The notes below the pieces were generated by a model. The model ran no database searches, had not been told where the DNA came from, and was given only the letters and a program-made list of their open reading frames with translations. From NCBI RefSeq assembly GCF_012847335.1, contig NZ_JABBDX010000004.1, positions 1-64,000 of the forward strand: a DNA stretch of 64,000 nt, written 5' to 3'. A program made the translations under genes and the position numbers. Positions 29,486 to 38,058 of the stretch are shown here, one piece after another. Numbering within the stretch: position 1 is the stretch's first letter; every line of letters starts with the position of its first letter. This DNA comes from Psychrobacter sp. MF31. GTDB taxonomy: Bacteria; Pseudomonadota; Gammaproteobacteria; Pseudomonadales; Moraxellaceae.

Positions 29486-29654
29486 GGCTTGTCCTCATTT
29501 TAAAAATAGCGATAAAAATGAGATAAATTGCCGCCAAACAAGAAAAATAGCGCCGATAATATCGGGATATTAGCAAGCTATTTGACGCGGTTTGGCAAAA
29601 TTTAGCCATTTTTAGCCTATTTAGACAGCCGTTGTTTGAATTGAGGACACGCCC
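29485..29654. mobile_element. Fold-back MITE-like element with TA target duplication
   Basis: About 170 bases between TA (29483-29484) and TA (29655-29656). Ends: GGGCTTGTCCTCA on the left, and GGGCGTGTCCTCA read inward from the right, differing at one position. Inside, further complementary blocks lie in mirror order: AAATAGC/GCTATTT, GCCAAAC/GTTTGGC, and TAAAAATG-rich arms. The whole element can therefore fold into a long imperfect hairpin. No reading frame of note. The ends resemble the IS5-like terminus at 161-178, so that family is the plausible source of transposase. Confidence 0.8.
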
Positions 29655-29772
29655 TAGTGCCTAATTAAACTTTTATAACGAGAGTTTCTGATCCCTGAAA
29701 CAATTTTTTGTTAGGCTGAACTTTTATTTTATTTAATTATTTGCGCCATTAAAACCACGATTAAGGAGCATC

Positions 29773-30372
29773 ATGACCGCATTTTTTATTAAAAAACCAA
29801 TGATTTTGGCAGCCATTAGCCTTCCTATGATCATTATGAGCGGTTGCCAGTCACTGCCAACCAGCAATCCAAGCAGCACAACCCCCATTTCTCAACCACA
29901 AAAGCTTGCAAGTTTTAATATTAATGGCAAAATTGGGGTGACCAACCCGCAAGCGGTCGATGGCAACCAAGGCGGCAGTGCGTTTTATGCTTGGGGTCAA
30001 GAAAATGAGCGCTTTGCGATTGAATTGATTGGCGCGCTTGGTATCGGCAAAACCAATATCAGCTACGATGGTCAAAGCGCAACATTGGTCAGCGAAAAAA
30101 CTGGAACGCTTACTGCCAAAACGCCAGAGGAGCTGCTGCAAAAAGCAACCGGTTGGCAAGCACCAATTTCGCAGATGCCCTATTGGATTTCAGGTCGTGC
30201 GGCGCCCTCGGACAAAAGTCCTAAATTTGACAACCAAAACCGCTTAATCAGCTCGCAAAATGGCTTGTGGTCAGCAAGTTTTGGCTATAAAGGCAATGAC
30301 AAACTGCCCAATAAAATCAGCGCCGCTCAGCCAAACGGTCAAAAGGTCGTGATGACGATCAATCATCAATAA
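29773..30372 (+). CDS. lolB: Outer-membrane lipoprotein LolB
   Basis: 199 residues. Receives lipoproteins from periplasmic LolA and inserts them into the outer membrane. Lipoprotein signal with lipid-carrying Cys25 in IIMSGC; the glutamine at +2 fits outer-membrane sorting. The mature sequence has FNINGKIGV, FAIELIGALGIGKTNI and the WISGRA segment typical of LolB. Strong AAGGAG site. It sits directly before ispE (33-base gap), the normal arrangement in gammaproteobacteria. The upstream spacer holds the fold-back element, so lolB may have lost co-transcription with the TPR gene. Confidence 0.92.
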   Translation: MTAFFIKKPMILAAISLPMIIMSGCQSLPTSNPSSTTPISQPQKLASFNINGKIGVTNPQAVDGNQGGSAFYAWGQENERFAIELIGALGIGKTNISYDGQSATLVSEKTGTLTAKTPEELLQKATGWQAPISQMPYWISGRAAPSDKSPKFDNQNRLISSQNGLWSASFGYKGNDKLPNKISAAQPNGQKVVMTINHQ

Positions 30373-30405
30373 ATTTACAGGCTAAGACTTAAGGAGATTT
30401 CGCTT

Positions 30406-31398
30406 ATGACCGACGTCAACGTTGATTATTTTGGCGCTCACACCGCCATCACGCGCTTATCTCCTGCCAAAATTAATTTGTTTTTGCACATCACAGCAAA
30501 ACGCCAAGACGGCTATCATGAGCTGCAAACGGTATTTCGACTGCTTGATTGGGGCGATTATTTGCATTTTTTGCCGTCAGGAAATGTGGCAACGGCTCCG
30601 ATGATTAACACTGATGCTTCAGCTATGACAAGCGATAAACAAGCTGAGATACTTTGCCAAAAACTCATAAAACTAAATGGCGCTGCCGAAATCACCCAAA
30701 ACTTGGCGGACAATCTCATTGTCAAAGCTGCCAGCGCCCTGCTTCGTTACGCTATCGATCAGGACGGTTTACCCGCCGTCTTAAGTAAAATTACCCTAAC
30801 AGTTGATAAACATATCCCAATGGGCGCAGGGCTTGGCGGCGGCTCCTCTAATGCTGCAACCACGCTCACTACGCTCAATCGCTTATGGCAGCTTGATTTA
30901 AGCTTAACGATCCTTTGTCAAATTGGGGCAAAACTTGGCGCAGATGTTCCCATTTTTATTTTTAATCAAGACGCGATTGGCGGCGGTATTGGTGATGAGC
31001 TAACGCCCATTTTGCTTAGCGATCAGCATTATTTATTGCTGACCCCAAACGATCATATCAGCACCAAAGCGGTGTTTGCCAATCCTAAGCTTTGCCGAAC
31101 GATGCCTAAGCTTACGATCAAGGCGATCAATGACAGTGCCGCAGAGTTTAGTCAAATCTTAAAGCCACCTTTTAGCAATGTCTTTACGCCCATTGTTCTT
31201 GATATGTCCGCCGCTGTAGCAGAAGCGCTGGATTATTTGCAGGGGTTACTGCCAACGTCCGTCAGCAGCGCTCGAATGAGCGGAACTGGAAGTGCCGTAT
31301 TTTTGCCACTTCCTGATGAGGTTGCCTTTGATGAAGACCTTATTCAATCATGGATTGACAGCGCGCCGTGCCCTGCCATTTTAGTTCATAATTTATAA
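30406..31398 (+). CDS. ispE: 4-diphosphocytidyl-2-C-methyl-D-erythritol kinase
   Basis: 330 residues, GHMP kinase of the MEP isoprenoid pathway. It phosphorylates CDP-ME to CDP-MEP. Motif 1 SPAKINLFLHIT (about 19-30), ATP loop PMGAGLGGGSSNAATTL (about 139-155), and C-terminal RMSGTGSAVF. It is somewhat longer than the E. coli enzyme (283) through insertions, one around residues 60-90. Start chosen from AAGGAG nine bases upstream. Second gene after lolB and followed by the tRNA-Gln promoter. Confidence 0.95.
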   Translation: MTDVNVDYFGAHTAITRLSPAKINLFLHITAKRQDGYHELQTVFRLLDWGDYLHFLPSGNVATAPMINTDASAMTSDKQAEILCQKLIKLNGAAEITQNLADNLIVKAASALLRYAIDQDGLPAVLSKITLTVDKHIPMGAGLGGGSSNAATTLTTLNRLWQLDLSLTILCQIGAKLGADVPIFIFNQDAIGGGIGDELTPILLSDQHYLLLTPNDHISTKAVFANPKLCRTMPKLTIKAINDSAAEFSQILKPPFSNVFTPIVLDMSAAVAEALDYLQGLLPTSVSSARMSGTGSAVFLPLPDEVAFDEDLIQSWIDSAPCPAILVHNL

Positions 31399-31530
31399 GA
31401 AAAAAGAACGTTATAAAAGCTTAGTTTACGAAGCTAAAAAATAAGTTTTTCAAAATAGGTAGGATTTGCGGTCAGAGTTTGCTAGAATAGCGCCTGACTT
31501 GTTTTAATGAATAAAAAATACGCAGAACAC

Positions 31531-31558
31531 TTGCAAATTAAAATTTTTTATTTATAAT
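31531..31558 (+). promoter_or_regulatory. tRNA-Gln promoter
   Basis: -35 TTGCAA (31531-31536), 16-base spacer, -10 TATAAT (31553-31558), then a GC-containing discriminator AGGTCGCCCA. The same -35, spacer and TCGCCCA discriminator occur in the tRNA-Ser/Arg promoter at 36304-36331. Confidence 0.8.
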
Positions 31559-31571
31559 AGGTCGCCCATAT

Positions 31572-31647
31572 AGGGGTATAGCCAAGTTGGTAAGGCATCA
31601 GGTTTTGATCCTGACATCCGTTGGTTCGAGTCCAGCTACCCCTGCCA
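31572..31647 (+). tRNA. tRNA-Gln (TTG), first copy
   Basis: 76 nt with encoded CCA. Acceptor AGGGGTA pairs with TACCCCT; anticodon loop TTTTGAT gives anticodon TTG; T-loop TTCGAGTC. Identical in all 76 positions to the second copy 107 bases downstream. Confidence 0.97.
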
Positions 31648-31653
31648 TATTTT

Positions 31654-31684
31654 AATTAAGATCGTAGCTGTTACGATCTTAATT
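31654..31684. other. Perfect 13-bp hairpin between the two tRNA-Gln genes
   Basis: AATTAAGATCGTA (31654-31666) pairs perfectly with 31672-31684 around GCTGT. A T-rich stretch follows but without a clean T run. It may be a weak terminator or a processing signal between the tRNAs. Confidence 0.6.
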
Positions 31685-31754
31685 TATATTGAATGAGCTT
31701 GGTGTTTATTTACAAATAATCGCAAGCTTTTTTGATATAGCGTCAAAACTTTTT

Positions 31755-31830
31755 AGGGGTATAGCCAAGTTGGTAAGGCATCAGGTTTTGATCCTGACAT
31801 CCGTTGGTTCGAGTCCAGCTACCCCTGCCA
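31755..31830 (+). tRNA. tRNA-Gln (TTG), second copy
   Basis: Same 76-nt sequence as the first copy, with encoded CCA. It is 83 bases before prs and has no clear promoter of its own, so it is probably read from the promoter at 31531. Confidence 0.97.
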
Positions 31831-31913
31831 TTTTCCAATCCTAACTTTTCTACTTTGAGCAGTTTGTTACTGCTTAGCGGTCGCTGCTTGAGTCAACCAA
31901 TAGGACATCAGTC

Positions 31914-32858
31914 ATGCCTTATTTGGCGATTTTCACGGGAACTGCCCACCCGGAATTAGCAAAAACCGTAGCCAACCACCTTCATATCCCGCTTGGCAAA
32001 GCTGATGTCAACCGTTTTTCTGACGGCGAAATTGCCGTTGAAATCAAAGAAAACGTCCGCGGGAAAGACGTCTTTATTTTGCAGCCAACCTGCGCCCCTA
32101 CCAACAATAACATCATGGAAATCATGATGATGGCAGATGCCTTGCGCCGTTCAAGCGCAGGACGAATCACAGCTGTGATGCCATATTTTGGTTATGCCCG
32201 TCAAGATCGCAGACCACGCTCCGCCCGCGTTCCTATTTCTGCTAAAGTGATTGCCGATATGCTCAACATCGTGAGCATTGATCGCGTGATGACTGTTGAT
32301 TTGCACTCAGATCAGATCCAAGGCTTTTTTGATATTCCAGTTGACAACATTTATGGCACGCCGGTGTTATTAAATGACTTAGTTAAGCAGCATTATGATA
32401 ATTTAATGGTTGTCTCTCCTGACGTTGGCGGTGTGGTTCGTGCGCGCGCCATGGCAAAACAGCTTGGCGATGCAGATTTGGCGATCATTGATAAGCGCCG
32501 CGCCCGTGCTAACGAGTCGCAAGTGATGCACATCATCGGTGATGTTCGTGATCGCGATTGCGTGATTGTTGATGATATCGTGGATACCGCAGGAACGCTT
32601 TGTAAAGCTGCCCAAGCGCTTAAAGACAACGGTGCTCGCCGCGTTTTAGGCTATATTACCCACCCTGTCTTATCTGGAAATGCTTTAAAAAATATCAGCG
32701 ACTCTGCCCTTGATGAGATCGTGGTAACTGACACCATTCCGCTATCAGAAGCAGCAAAAGCTTGTGGTAAGATTCGTCAAGTGAGCATTGCGCCTACCTT
32801 GGCTGAAAGCTTGCGCCGGATCAATAACGAAGAATCCATCAGCGCCATGTTTGAATAG
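31914..32858 (+). CDS. prs: Ribose-phosphate pyrophosphokinase
   Basis: 314 residues. Makes PRPP from ribose 5-phosphate and ATP, for purines, pyrimidines, His, Trp and NAD. Class I PRPP synthetase features: [32 protein letters not shown] (about 96-107), the flexible-loop region [14 protein letters not shown], and the PRPP-binding loop [18 protein letters not shown] (about 214-231). AGGA eight bases before ATG. Downstream of two tRNA-Gln genes, possibly co-transcribed with them. Confidence 0.97.
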   Translation: MPYLAIFTGTAHPELAKTVANHLHIPLGKADVNRFSDGEIAVEIKENVRGKDVFILQPTCAPTNNNIMEIMMMADALRRSSAGRITAVMPYFGYARQDRRPRSARVPISAKVIADMLNIVSIDRVMTVDLHSDQIQGFFDIPVDNIYGTPVLLNDLVKQHYDNLMVVSPDVGGVVRARAMAKQLGDADLAIIDKRRARANESQVMHIIGDVRDRDCVIVDDIVDTAGTLCKAAQALKDNGARRVLGYITHPVLSGNALKNISDSALDEIVVTDTIPLSEAAKACGKIRQVSIAPTLAESLRRINNEESISAMFE

Positions 32859-32930
32859 CGATTAAGCCATCCGTTGATTATGAATCATAAAGGCGCTCGC
32901 TAAAGCCTTTATTATTATAAGAAAACCTCG

Positions 32931-32936
32931 TATAAT
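32931..32936 (+). promoter_or_regulatory. rplY -10 box
   Basis: TATAAT followed by GCGCCTCC, 118 bases upstream of the rplY start. The -35 region is A/T-rich but weak. The transcript leader would include the hairpin at 32949-32985. Confidence 0.5.
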
Positions 32937-32948
32937 GCGCCTCCACGC

Positions 32949-32985
32949 CTTAATTTGCCGCAACTGCAAATTGAGGCAAATTAAG
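32949..32985 (+). promoter_or_regulatory. Hairpin in the rplY 5' leader
   Basis: CTTAATTTGCC (32949-32959) and GGCAAATTAAG (32975-32985) form a perfect 11-bp stem with a 15-base loop. It lies in the presumed mRNA leader of the gene for the 5S-rRNA-binding protein L25, so it is a candidate for autogenous control. A run of A, not T, follows, so it is not a terminator. Confidence 0.5.
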
Positions 32986-33053
32986 TAAAAAGCGATAGCT
33001 TGGTCGCAAAGTTATGTTTTTTACTTCTCTTATTTTTTTATAGGATAATTTCC

Positions 33054-33731
33054 ATGAGCAACAATCCATTTGCCCTAAGCGCAGTTGACCGTTCTGCTGA
33101 TCAGCAAGGTAAAGGTGCGAGCCGCCGCCTTCGTAAGCAAAACCTTGTTCCTGCCATCATTTATGGCGGCAACGAAGAGCCAACTGCCATCTCGCTTAAA
33201 GTTAACGAATTGGTAAAATCTATCGAATCTGAAGCGTTTTTCTCACAGATTTTGACCATCACCGTTGATGGCACTGAGCACCAAGCCGTGATCAAAGCCT
33301 TACAGCGTCATCCATCAAAAGGCTTCCCAATGCATGCTGATTTCCAGCGCATTGTTAAAGGTCAAAAAATCACCTTGAACGTTCCTGTTCATTACGAAGG
33401 CGCTGAAGACGCTCCAGGCACTAAAGCGGCTGGCGTATTGTCAACGCTTGTGACTGATATTGAAATCTCTTGCTTGCCATCAAAGCTTCCTGAAGCGTTG
33501 ACTGTTGACGTATCAGGACTTGAAATCGGTGATGTGATCCGCTTGTCAGACGTGAACTTGCCTGAAGGTGTGGTGATCAATGAGCTTGAAAACGAAGAAG
33601 GTCATGACCGCACTATCGTTACTATGCTCGCGCCTGTAGTTGAAGAAGCTGAAGAAACTGCTGATAGCGTAGATGCAAGCGACGTTCCTGCAACTGAGCA
33701 GTCAGATACGGACGCTAGCGACAGCGAATAA
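33054..33731 (+). CDS. rplY: 50S ribosomal protein L25/general stress protein Ctc
   Basis: 225 residues from ATG 33054, preceded by AGGA; a TTG frame extension from 33000 is not homologous. Long CTC form: N-terminal L25 domain (about 1-95; RLRKQNLVPAIIYGG is the 5S rRNA-binding face), then a C-terminal beta-domain (about 96-190), then an acidic tail rich in Glu, Asp and Ser (from about 195). It sits between prs and pth, the normal location. It may be regulated through the leader hairpin at 32949-32985. A strong terminator follows. Confidence 0.96.
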   Translation: MSNNPFALSAVDRSADQQGKGASRRLRKQNLVPAIIYGGNEEPTAISLKVNELVKSIESEAFFSQILTITVDGTEHQAVIKALQRHPSKGFPMHADFQRIVKGQKITLNVPVHYEGAEDAPGTKAAGVLSTLVTDIEISCLPSKLPEALTVDVSGLEIGDVIRLSDVNLPEGVVINELENEEGHDRTIVTMLAPVVEEAEETADSVDASDVPATEQSDTDASDSE

Positions 33732-33761
33732 GCAGCTTCGTTTAGTCCTTTAGTGTTATTG

Positions 33762-33792
33762 ACAGCAGAAGATGCCCTCTTCTGCTGTTTTT
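33762..33792 (+). terminator. rplY terminator
   Basis: ACAGCAGAAGA (33762-33772) pairs perfectly with 33778-33788 around TGCCC, followed by five T. It ends 47 bases before the pth start. Confidence 0.85.
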
Positions 33793-33838
33793 GTACGCGC
33801 CGCCTTTGGTGCCAATTTTGCTGATTAAAAGAGGGGTT

Positions 33839-34420
33839 ATGTCGATAAAGCTTATCGTGGGTCTTGGCAATCCGGGCGCTGAATATTTACTGACCCGCCA
33901 CAATGCCGGGTTTTGGTTTGTTCAGCATTTGGCGCAGCAGTTTAATATTGCCCTGTCCCCTGACAAAAAATTTCACGGTGTCACCGGTCGCGGTCAAATT
34001 TTAGGTCATGATGTGCGATTATTACTGCCGCTCACCTTTATGAATAAATCGGGTCAATCGGTCGTACCGATGGTGAAATATTACGGCATTGATAACGATG
34101 AGCTGTTAATCGCCCATGATGAGCTTGATTTAAGCCCCGGCGTCATTAAGCTCAAAACTGGCGGCGGTCATGGCGGTCATAATGGTCTTCGCGACATCAC
34201 CCCGCATATCGGCAACGACTTTCACCGCTTGCGAATTGGCATCGGTCACCCCGGTCACAAATCCAAAGTCAGCGGTCATGTGCTCTCAAAAGCCTCAAAC
34301 GATGATCAAGCGATGATTGATAGCGCTTTGAGTGCAGCATTTGATGCGCTGCCTTTATTACTTGCCGGCGATATTGAACGGGCGCGGTCACAAATAAATG
34401 GGTTTAAATTACCCAATTAA
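33839..34420 (+). CDS. pth: Peptidyl-tRNA hydrolase
   Basis: 193 residues from ATG 33839, behind GAGGGG; an in-frame ATG at 33791 overlaps the rplY terminator and is rejected. Releases tRNA from stalled peptidyl-tRNA. Motifs: KLIVGLGNPGAEYLLTRHNAG with catalytic His21, FMNKSGQSV (Asn68-type site), and HDELDLSPGVIKLKTGGGHGGHNGLRD (about 94-120). Standard bacterial length. Confidence 0.96.
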   Translation: MSIKLIVGLGNPGAEYLLTRHNAGFWFVQHLAQQFNIALSPDKKFHGVTGRGQILGHDVRLLLPLTFMNKSGQSVVPMVKYYGIDNDELLIAHDELDLSPGVIKLKTGGGHGGHNGLRDITPHIGNDFHRLRIGIGHPGHKSKVSGHVLSKASNDDQAMIDSALSAAFDALPLLLAGDIERARSQINGFKLPN

Positions 34421-34621
34421 CGCGGTATCATATTGATTTTAAAACGCTTGCCAACGGATTAAGCGCTTTTTATTACCTTTTTTAATTTTCCTAACTTTCT
34501 GTTATTTTTAGGCAACGGATATTTTGCTTAAAAATGGGTCAGGTGATGCGGCATTGCTCTTTTATTTTTGCCAGCCTCCCCCATTAACGCTCCTAATCTC
34601 GATCCAAAGGAAAAGCCTTTC

Positions 34622-35002
34622 ATGCTACTTAATATGCTTAAATGCAAATTGCACCGCGCCCGTGTCACCCACGCTGAGCTTCACTATGAAGGCTCTTGCG
34701 GGATTGATAGCGACCTGCTTGATTTGGCAGGGCTGCGCGAAAATGAATCCATTGATATTTATAACGTCACCAACGGCAAGCGCTTTCGCACCTATGCTAT
34801 CCGCGCAGAGGCAGGATCAGGCATCATTTCTTTAAACGGCGCGGCAGCTCACATGGCAGATATCGGCGATATCGTCATTATTTGCGCTTATGCGTATTTG
34901 GATGAAGCTGAAGCGGACGAGTATTTGCCAAAGCTCGTTTATTGCAACGAAGACAATACGGTCAAAGACACCGCCAATATCATTCCGGTTCAAGTGGCAT
35001 AA
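34622..35002 (+). CDS. panD: Aspartate 1-decarboxylase proenzyme
   Basis: 126 residues from ATG 34622, which puts the self-cleavage site at Gly24-Ser25 (YEGSCGID), the same numbering as the E. coli enzyme; an extension to 34568 is rejected. Cleavage makes the pyruvoyl group that decarboxylates aspartate to beta-alanine for pantothenate and CoA. Other markers: [34 protein letters not shown] and [10 protein letters not shown]. No panB or panC next to it. The terminator at 35017-35047 follows. Confidence 0.96.
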   Translation: MLLNMLKCKLHRARVTHAELHYEGSCGIDSDLLDLAGLRENESIDIYNVTNGKRFRTYAIRAEAGSGIISLNGAAAHMADIGDIVIICAYAYLDEAEADEYLPKLVYCNEDNTVKDTANIIPVQVA

Positions 35003-35016
35003 TGGCTTGATCAAAC

Positions 35017-35048
35017 AAAAAAGCTGACATTCAACGTCAGCTTTTTTT
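35017..35048. terminator. Terminator after panD, bidirectional
   Basis: AAAAAAGCTGAC pairs with GTCAGCTTTTTT (35036-35047) around ATTCAAC. A and T runs allow use by panD and by the leftward RDD gene. Confidence 0.9.
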
Positions 35049-35091
35049 GTGTCATTAATTATTTGACTAAATTTACTGTTGAATAAGTTAA

Positions 35092-35712
35092 CTAAGGCTG
35101 TTTTTTGCGATTTTTAAAGCCCTCTAAAATGCCAACATGAGCAACTTTGGGCATTTTTAGGGTGATAGTGTTTGAAATCAAATCCTGAACGGCAAGACCG
35201 CGCCGATTAAACAAACAAAACACGTAGTTAAATATCAGCCCCAAAAAGGCACTGGTCAATAAAATTTGCCGCGATCCGCCAATCAAATAGCCCAAAACTG
35301 CGCAAATTGCAGGAACCAAACACGCCGCCAAAATACGCTTGACCGATTGTCCCCAAGTAAGCAATTTGCCGTCTTGGTTGACCGTTTTGAGCCGCCAAGT
35401 TTGCATCCCAAGCGTTTGACCACCACGGCGCCAAAATAGCCCGTAAAAGCCAATGAGCGTTAATATAAAGGCAGGAGTCATAATAAAGTTTTGATACCAT
35501 GACGGCAAAGATTGCGCCTCATTGGCGCTTGTTCCCGACTGCATGGTCAAAAGCGTTCCGATCACCGTCAAAATCGTCCCCACCAAAAACAACAGCGCTA
35601 AAATCAGCATACCATCATAAATAATAGCAATCACCCGCGCTAAGGGCTTAGCGATAGCAGGCTCATCGATGATCGGATTGGCTTGGTTAGGCTTTCGGAC
35701 AGATTTTGGCAT
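35092..35712 (-). CDS. RDD family inner-membrane protein
   Basis: 206 residues with about four hydrophobic segments (about 28-55, 78-98, 127-147 and 151-170). The family-naming residues are seen in LARVIAIIYDGML (Arg and Asp in the first segment) and RRGLAVQDLIS near the end. FWRRGGQTLGMQTWRLK is the typical cytosolic loop. The function is unknown in most members; some have been linked to ion or proton transport. It is transcribed alone. Confidence 0.82.
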   Translation of the reverse strand: MPKSVRKPNQANPIIDEPAIAKPLARVIAIIYDGMLILALLFLVGTILTVIGTLLTMQSGTSANEAQSLPSWYQNFIMTPAFILTLIGFYGLFWRRGGQTLGMQTWRLKTVNQDGKLLTWGQSVKRILAACLVPAICAVLGYLIGGSRQILLTSAFLGLIFNYVFCLFNRRGLAVQDLISNTITLKMPKVAHVGILEGFKNRKKQP

Positions 35713-35848
35713 GACTTTGAACCATCATAAAAGATGGCATATTGTACCGCAAAATAGCCGTTCTGCGGCGCAGATTGTTTGGCAAGATTATTCCATGATC
35801 ATAATAAAATCATTATAAGAAAAATCACTGCTACAAAACTAAAAGGCA

Positions 35849-35884
35849 CAAAAAAACCGCCAAATTGTCATGTGACAGGCGATT
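35849..35884 (-). terminator. Terminator of the tRNA-Ser/tRNA-Arg unit
   Basis: On the minus strand AATCGCC and GGCGGTT pair (one G-T) around a 16-base loop containing TGTCACATGACA, followed by seven T. It lies 25 bases after tRNA-Arg. Confidence 0.7.
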
Positions 35885-35908
35885 TATTGTGATCTAACTT
35901 AAGCAAAA

Positions 35909-35985
35909 TGGTGCGCCTGGAGAGATTCGAACTCCCGACCCCTTAGTTCGTAGCCAAGTGCTCTATCCAGCTGAGCTACAGGCGC
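35909..35985 (-). tRNA. tRNA-Arg (ACG)
   Basis: 77 nt with encoded CCA. Acceptor GCGCCTG pairs with CAGGCGC; anticodon loop CTACGAA gives ACG (decodes CGU/CGC/CGA after deamination to inosine); T-loop TTCGAATC. Confidence 0.97.
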
Positions 35986-36144
35986 ATTTTGCAAAACTTT
36001 ACTACGTAATCAAAAGCTTTTGTAGTAAATTAGGTTGGCTATTATATAGATAATTTTGAGATTGTCAATACTTTTTTTAAAAATTTTTAAGTTTTTTATT
36101 TGGCATCAACTTAAAAACAATATTAACTCAATCAAACCAACAAA

Positions 36145-36236
36145 TGGCGGTGAAGGAGGGATTCGAACCCTCGATACGCGTAATTACGTATGGTTCCTTA
36201 GCAGGGAACTGGTTTCAGCCACTCACCCACTTCACC
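36145..36236 (-). tRNA. tRNA-Ser (GCT)
   Basis: 92 nt with encoded CCA and a long variable arm (CATACGTAATTACGCGTAT region). Acceptor GGTGAAG pairs with CTTCACC; anticodon loop CTGCTAA gives GCT. It is 159 bases upstream of tRNA-Arg on the same strand and shares its promoter. Confidence 0.97.
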
Positions 36237-36303
36237 GAAACGATTTAAGACAGTTTTCACCAAAGTATCGATGCTAATGATACGTCTTATGCCGTGGGCG
36301 AGT

Positions 36304-36331
36304 ATTATAGCAAAGCTGACCTCGTTTGCAA
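36304..36331 (-). promoter_or_regulatory. tRNA-Ser/tRNA-Arg promoter
   Basis: Minus strand: -35 TTGCAA, 16-base spacer ending TGC, -10 TATAAT, then ACTCGCCCACG. Same layout as the tRNA-Gln promoter. GC-rich discriminators of this kind are usual in stringently controlled tRNA genes. Confidence 0.8.
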
Positions 36332-36398
36332 GCCCTAAGATAAGCTTTTAATAAAATTAGCATCAATGTGCTTGATTTTATTCAAAAAGAATATTTAG

Positions 36399-37286
<888 letters not shown>

Positions 37287-37303
37287 CATTTAGAATAACT
37301 GCC

Positions 37304-37340
37304 ATAAAAAAAGACGCTTAAATTTCGCGTCTTTTTTTAT
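37304..37340. terminator. Bidirectional terminator between thiD and yggT
   Basis: AAAAAAAGACGC pairs with GCGTCTTTTTTT (37327-37338) around a nine-base loop. It serves the two convergent genes. Confidence 0.9.
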
Positions 37341-37365
37341 CGGTTTGTTTTAATGAAAATTTATG

Positions 37366-37935
37366 TTAACCCAGCATAGGCAGTAAATTTGCCGCAATGC
37401 CAGTGACAAAAATTTCAATCAAATACAGCGCGAAAAACGCAATCATCGGTGATAAATCAATCATACCAAGGTTTGGGGTAATCCGGCGAAATGGCGCTAA
37501 AATCGGCTCAGCTAGGCGAATAATAATCCCGATAATCGGATGGCTTGATTGGGTAAAGACGATAATCCAGCTGACGATAATTGAGCCGATAACCAAATAG
37601 CGGCACATGCGTAAAAAGTCCAAAATCAGACTGAGCGAGCCTTGAAAAAACAGCGGAATCGGTGCGATGCCTTTATGAGTCAGCGCGGCTTTTCCTGAAA
37701 TGTCAATCAAGCGAATCAAAAACATCAGTACAATCGCAGCAATGCTGATGCGACCATGACCAACGGTCGGAAAAATGCGCCCAAACACATCGACCACTTG
37801 CGTTGCTTGATAAGCAGGGCGGATCATCGGGTCGCGCGCGTCCATCCCCGCAAATTGCAGCATAAAGCGGATAAACACCAGCAGCATGGCAAAGGTGGTG
37901 ACCAAATCAAAAATCTGTAATAACATATCGTTCAT
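37366..37935 (-). CDS. YggT family membrane protein
   Basis: 189 residues with two YggT repeats, each a pair of hydrophobic segments ending in a RLxEPxLxPxRRxxP-type loop: RFMLQFAGMDARDPMIRPAY in the first and RLAEPILAPFRRITPNLG in the second. The family is of unknown function, with proposed links to osmotic shock and division-site organisation. It lies downstream of proC on the same strand, an arrangement conserved in many gammaproteobacteria. Confidence 0.88.
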   Translation of the reverse strand: MNDMLLQIFDLVTTFAMLLVFIRFMLQFAGMDARDPMIRPAYQATQVVDVFGRIFPTVGHGRISIAAIVLMFLIRLIDISGKAALTHKGIAPIPLFFQGSLSLILDFLRMCRYLVIGSIIVSWIIVFTQSSHPIIGIIIRLAEPILAPFRRITPNLGMIDLSPMIAFFALYLIEIFVTGIAANLLPMLG

Positions 37936-38058
37936 GGCTGGCTACTCAAGGTTTTAAAATAACTTTTTTACAATCAACCGCTTATTATCAAGCTACAACA
38001 AAAAATAGCAAGGTTAAAGCTTCACCTTAAAGGTTATTTATCTCTTTTTATTGGTTTA

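Noticed and set aside
33000-33053. TTG-started extension of rplY
   Set aside because: Non-homologous to L25; the ATG at 33054 has a ribosome binding site and gives the standard N-terminus.
36056-36277. 73-codon frame on the plus strand, reading GGEGGIRTLDT
   Set aside because: It is the antisense reading of the tRNA-Ser gene, a well-known false gene; no ribosome binding site.
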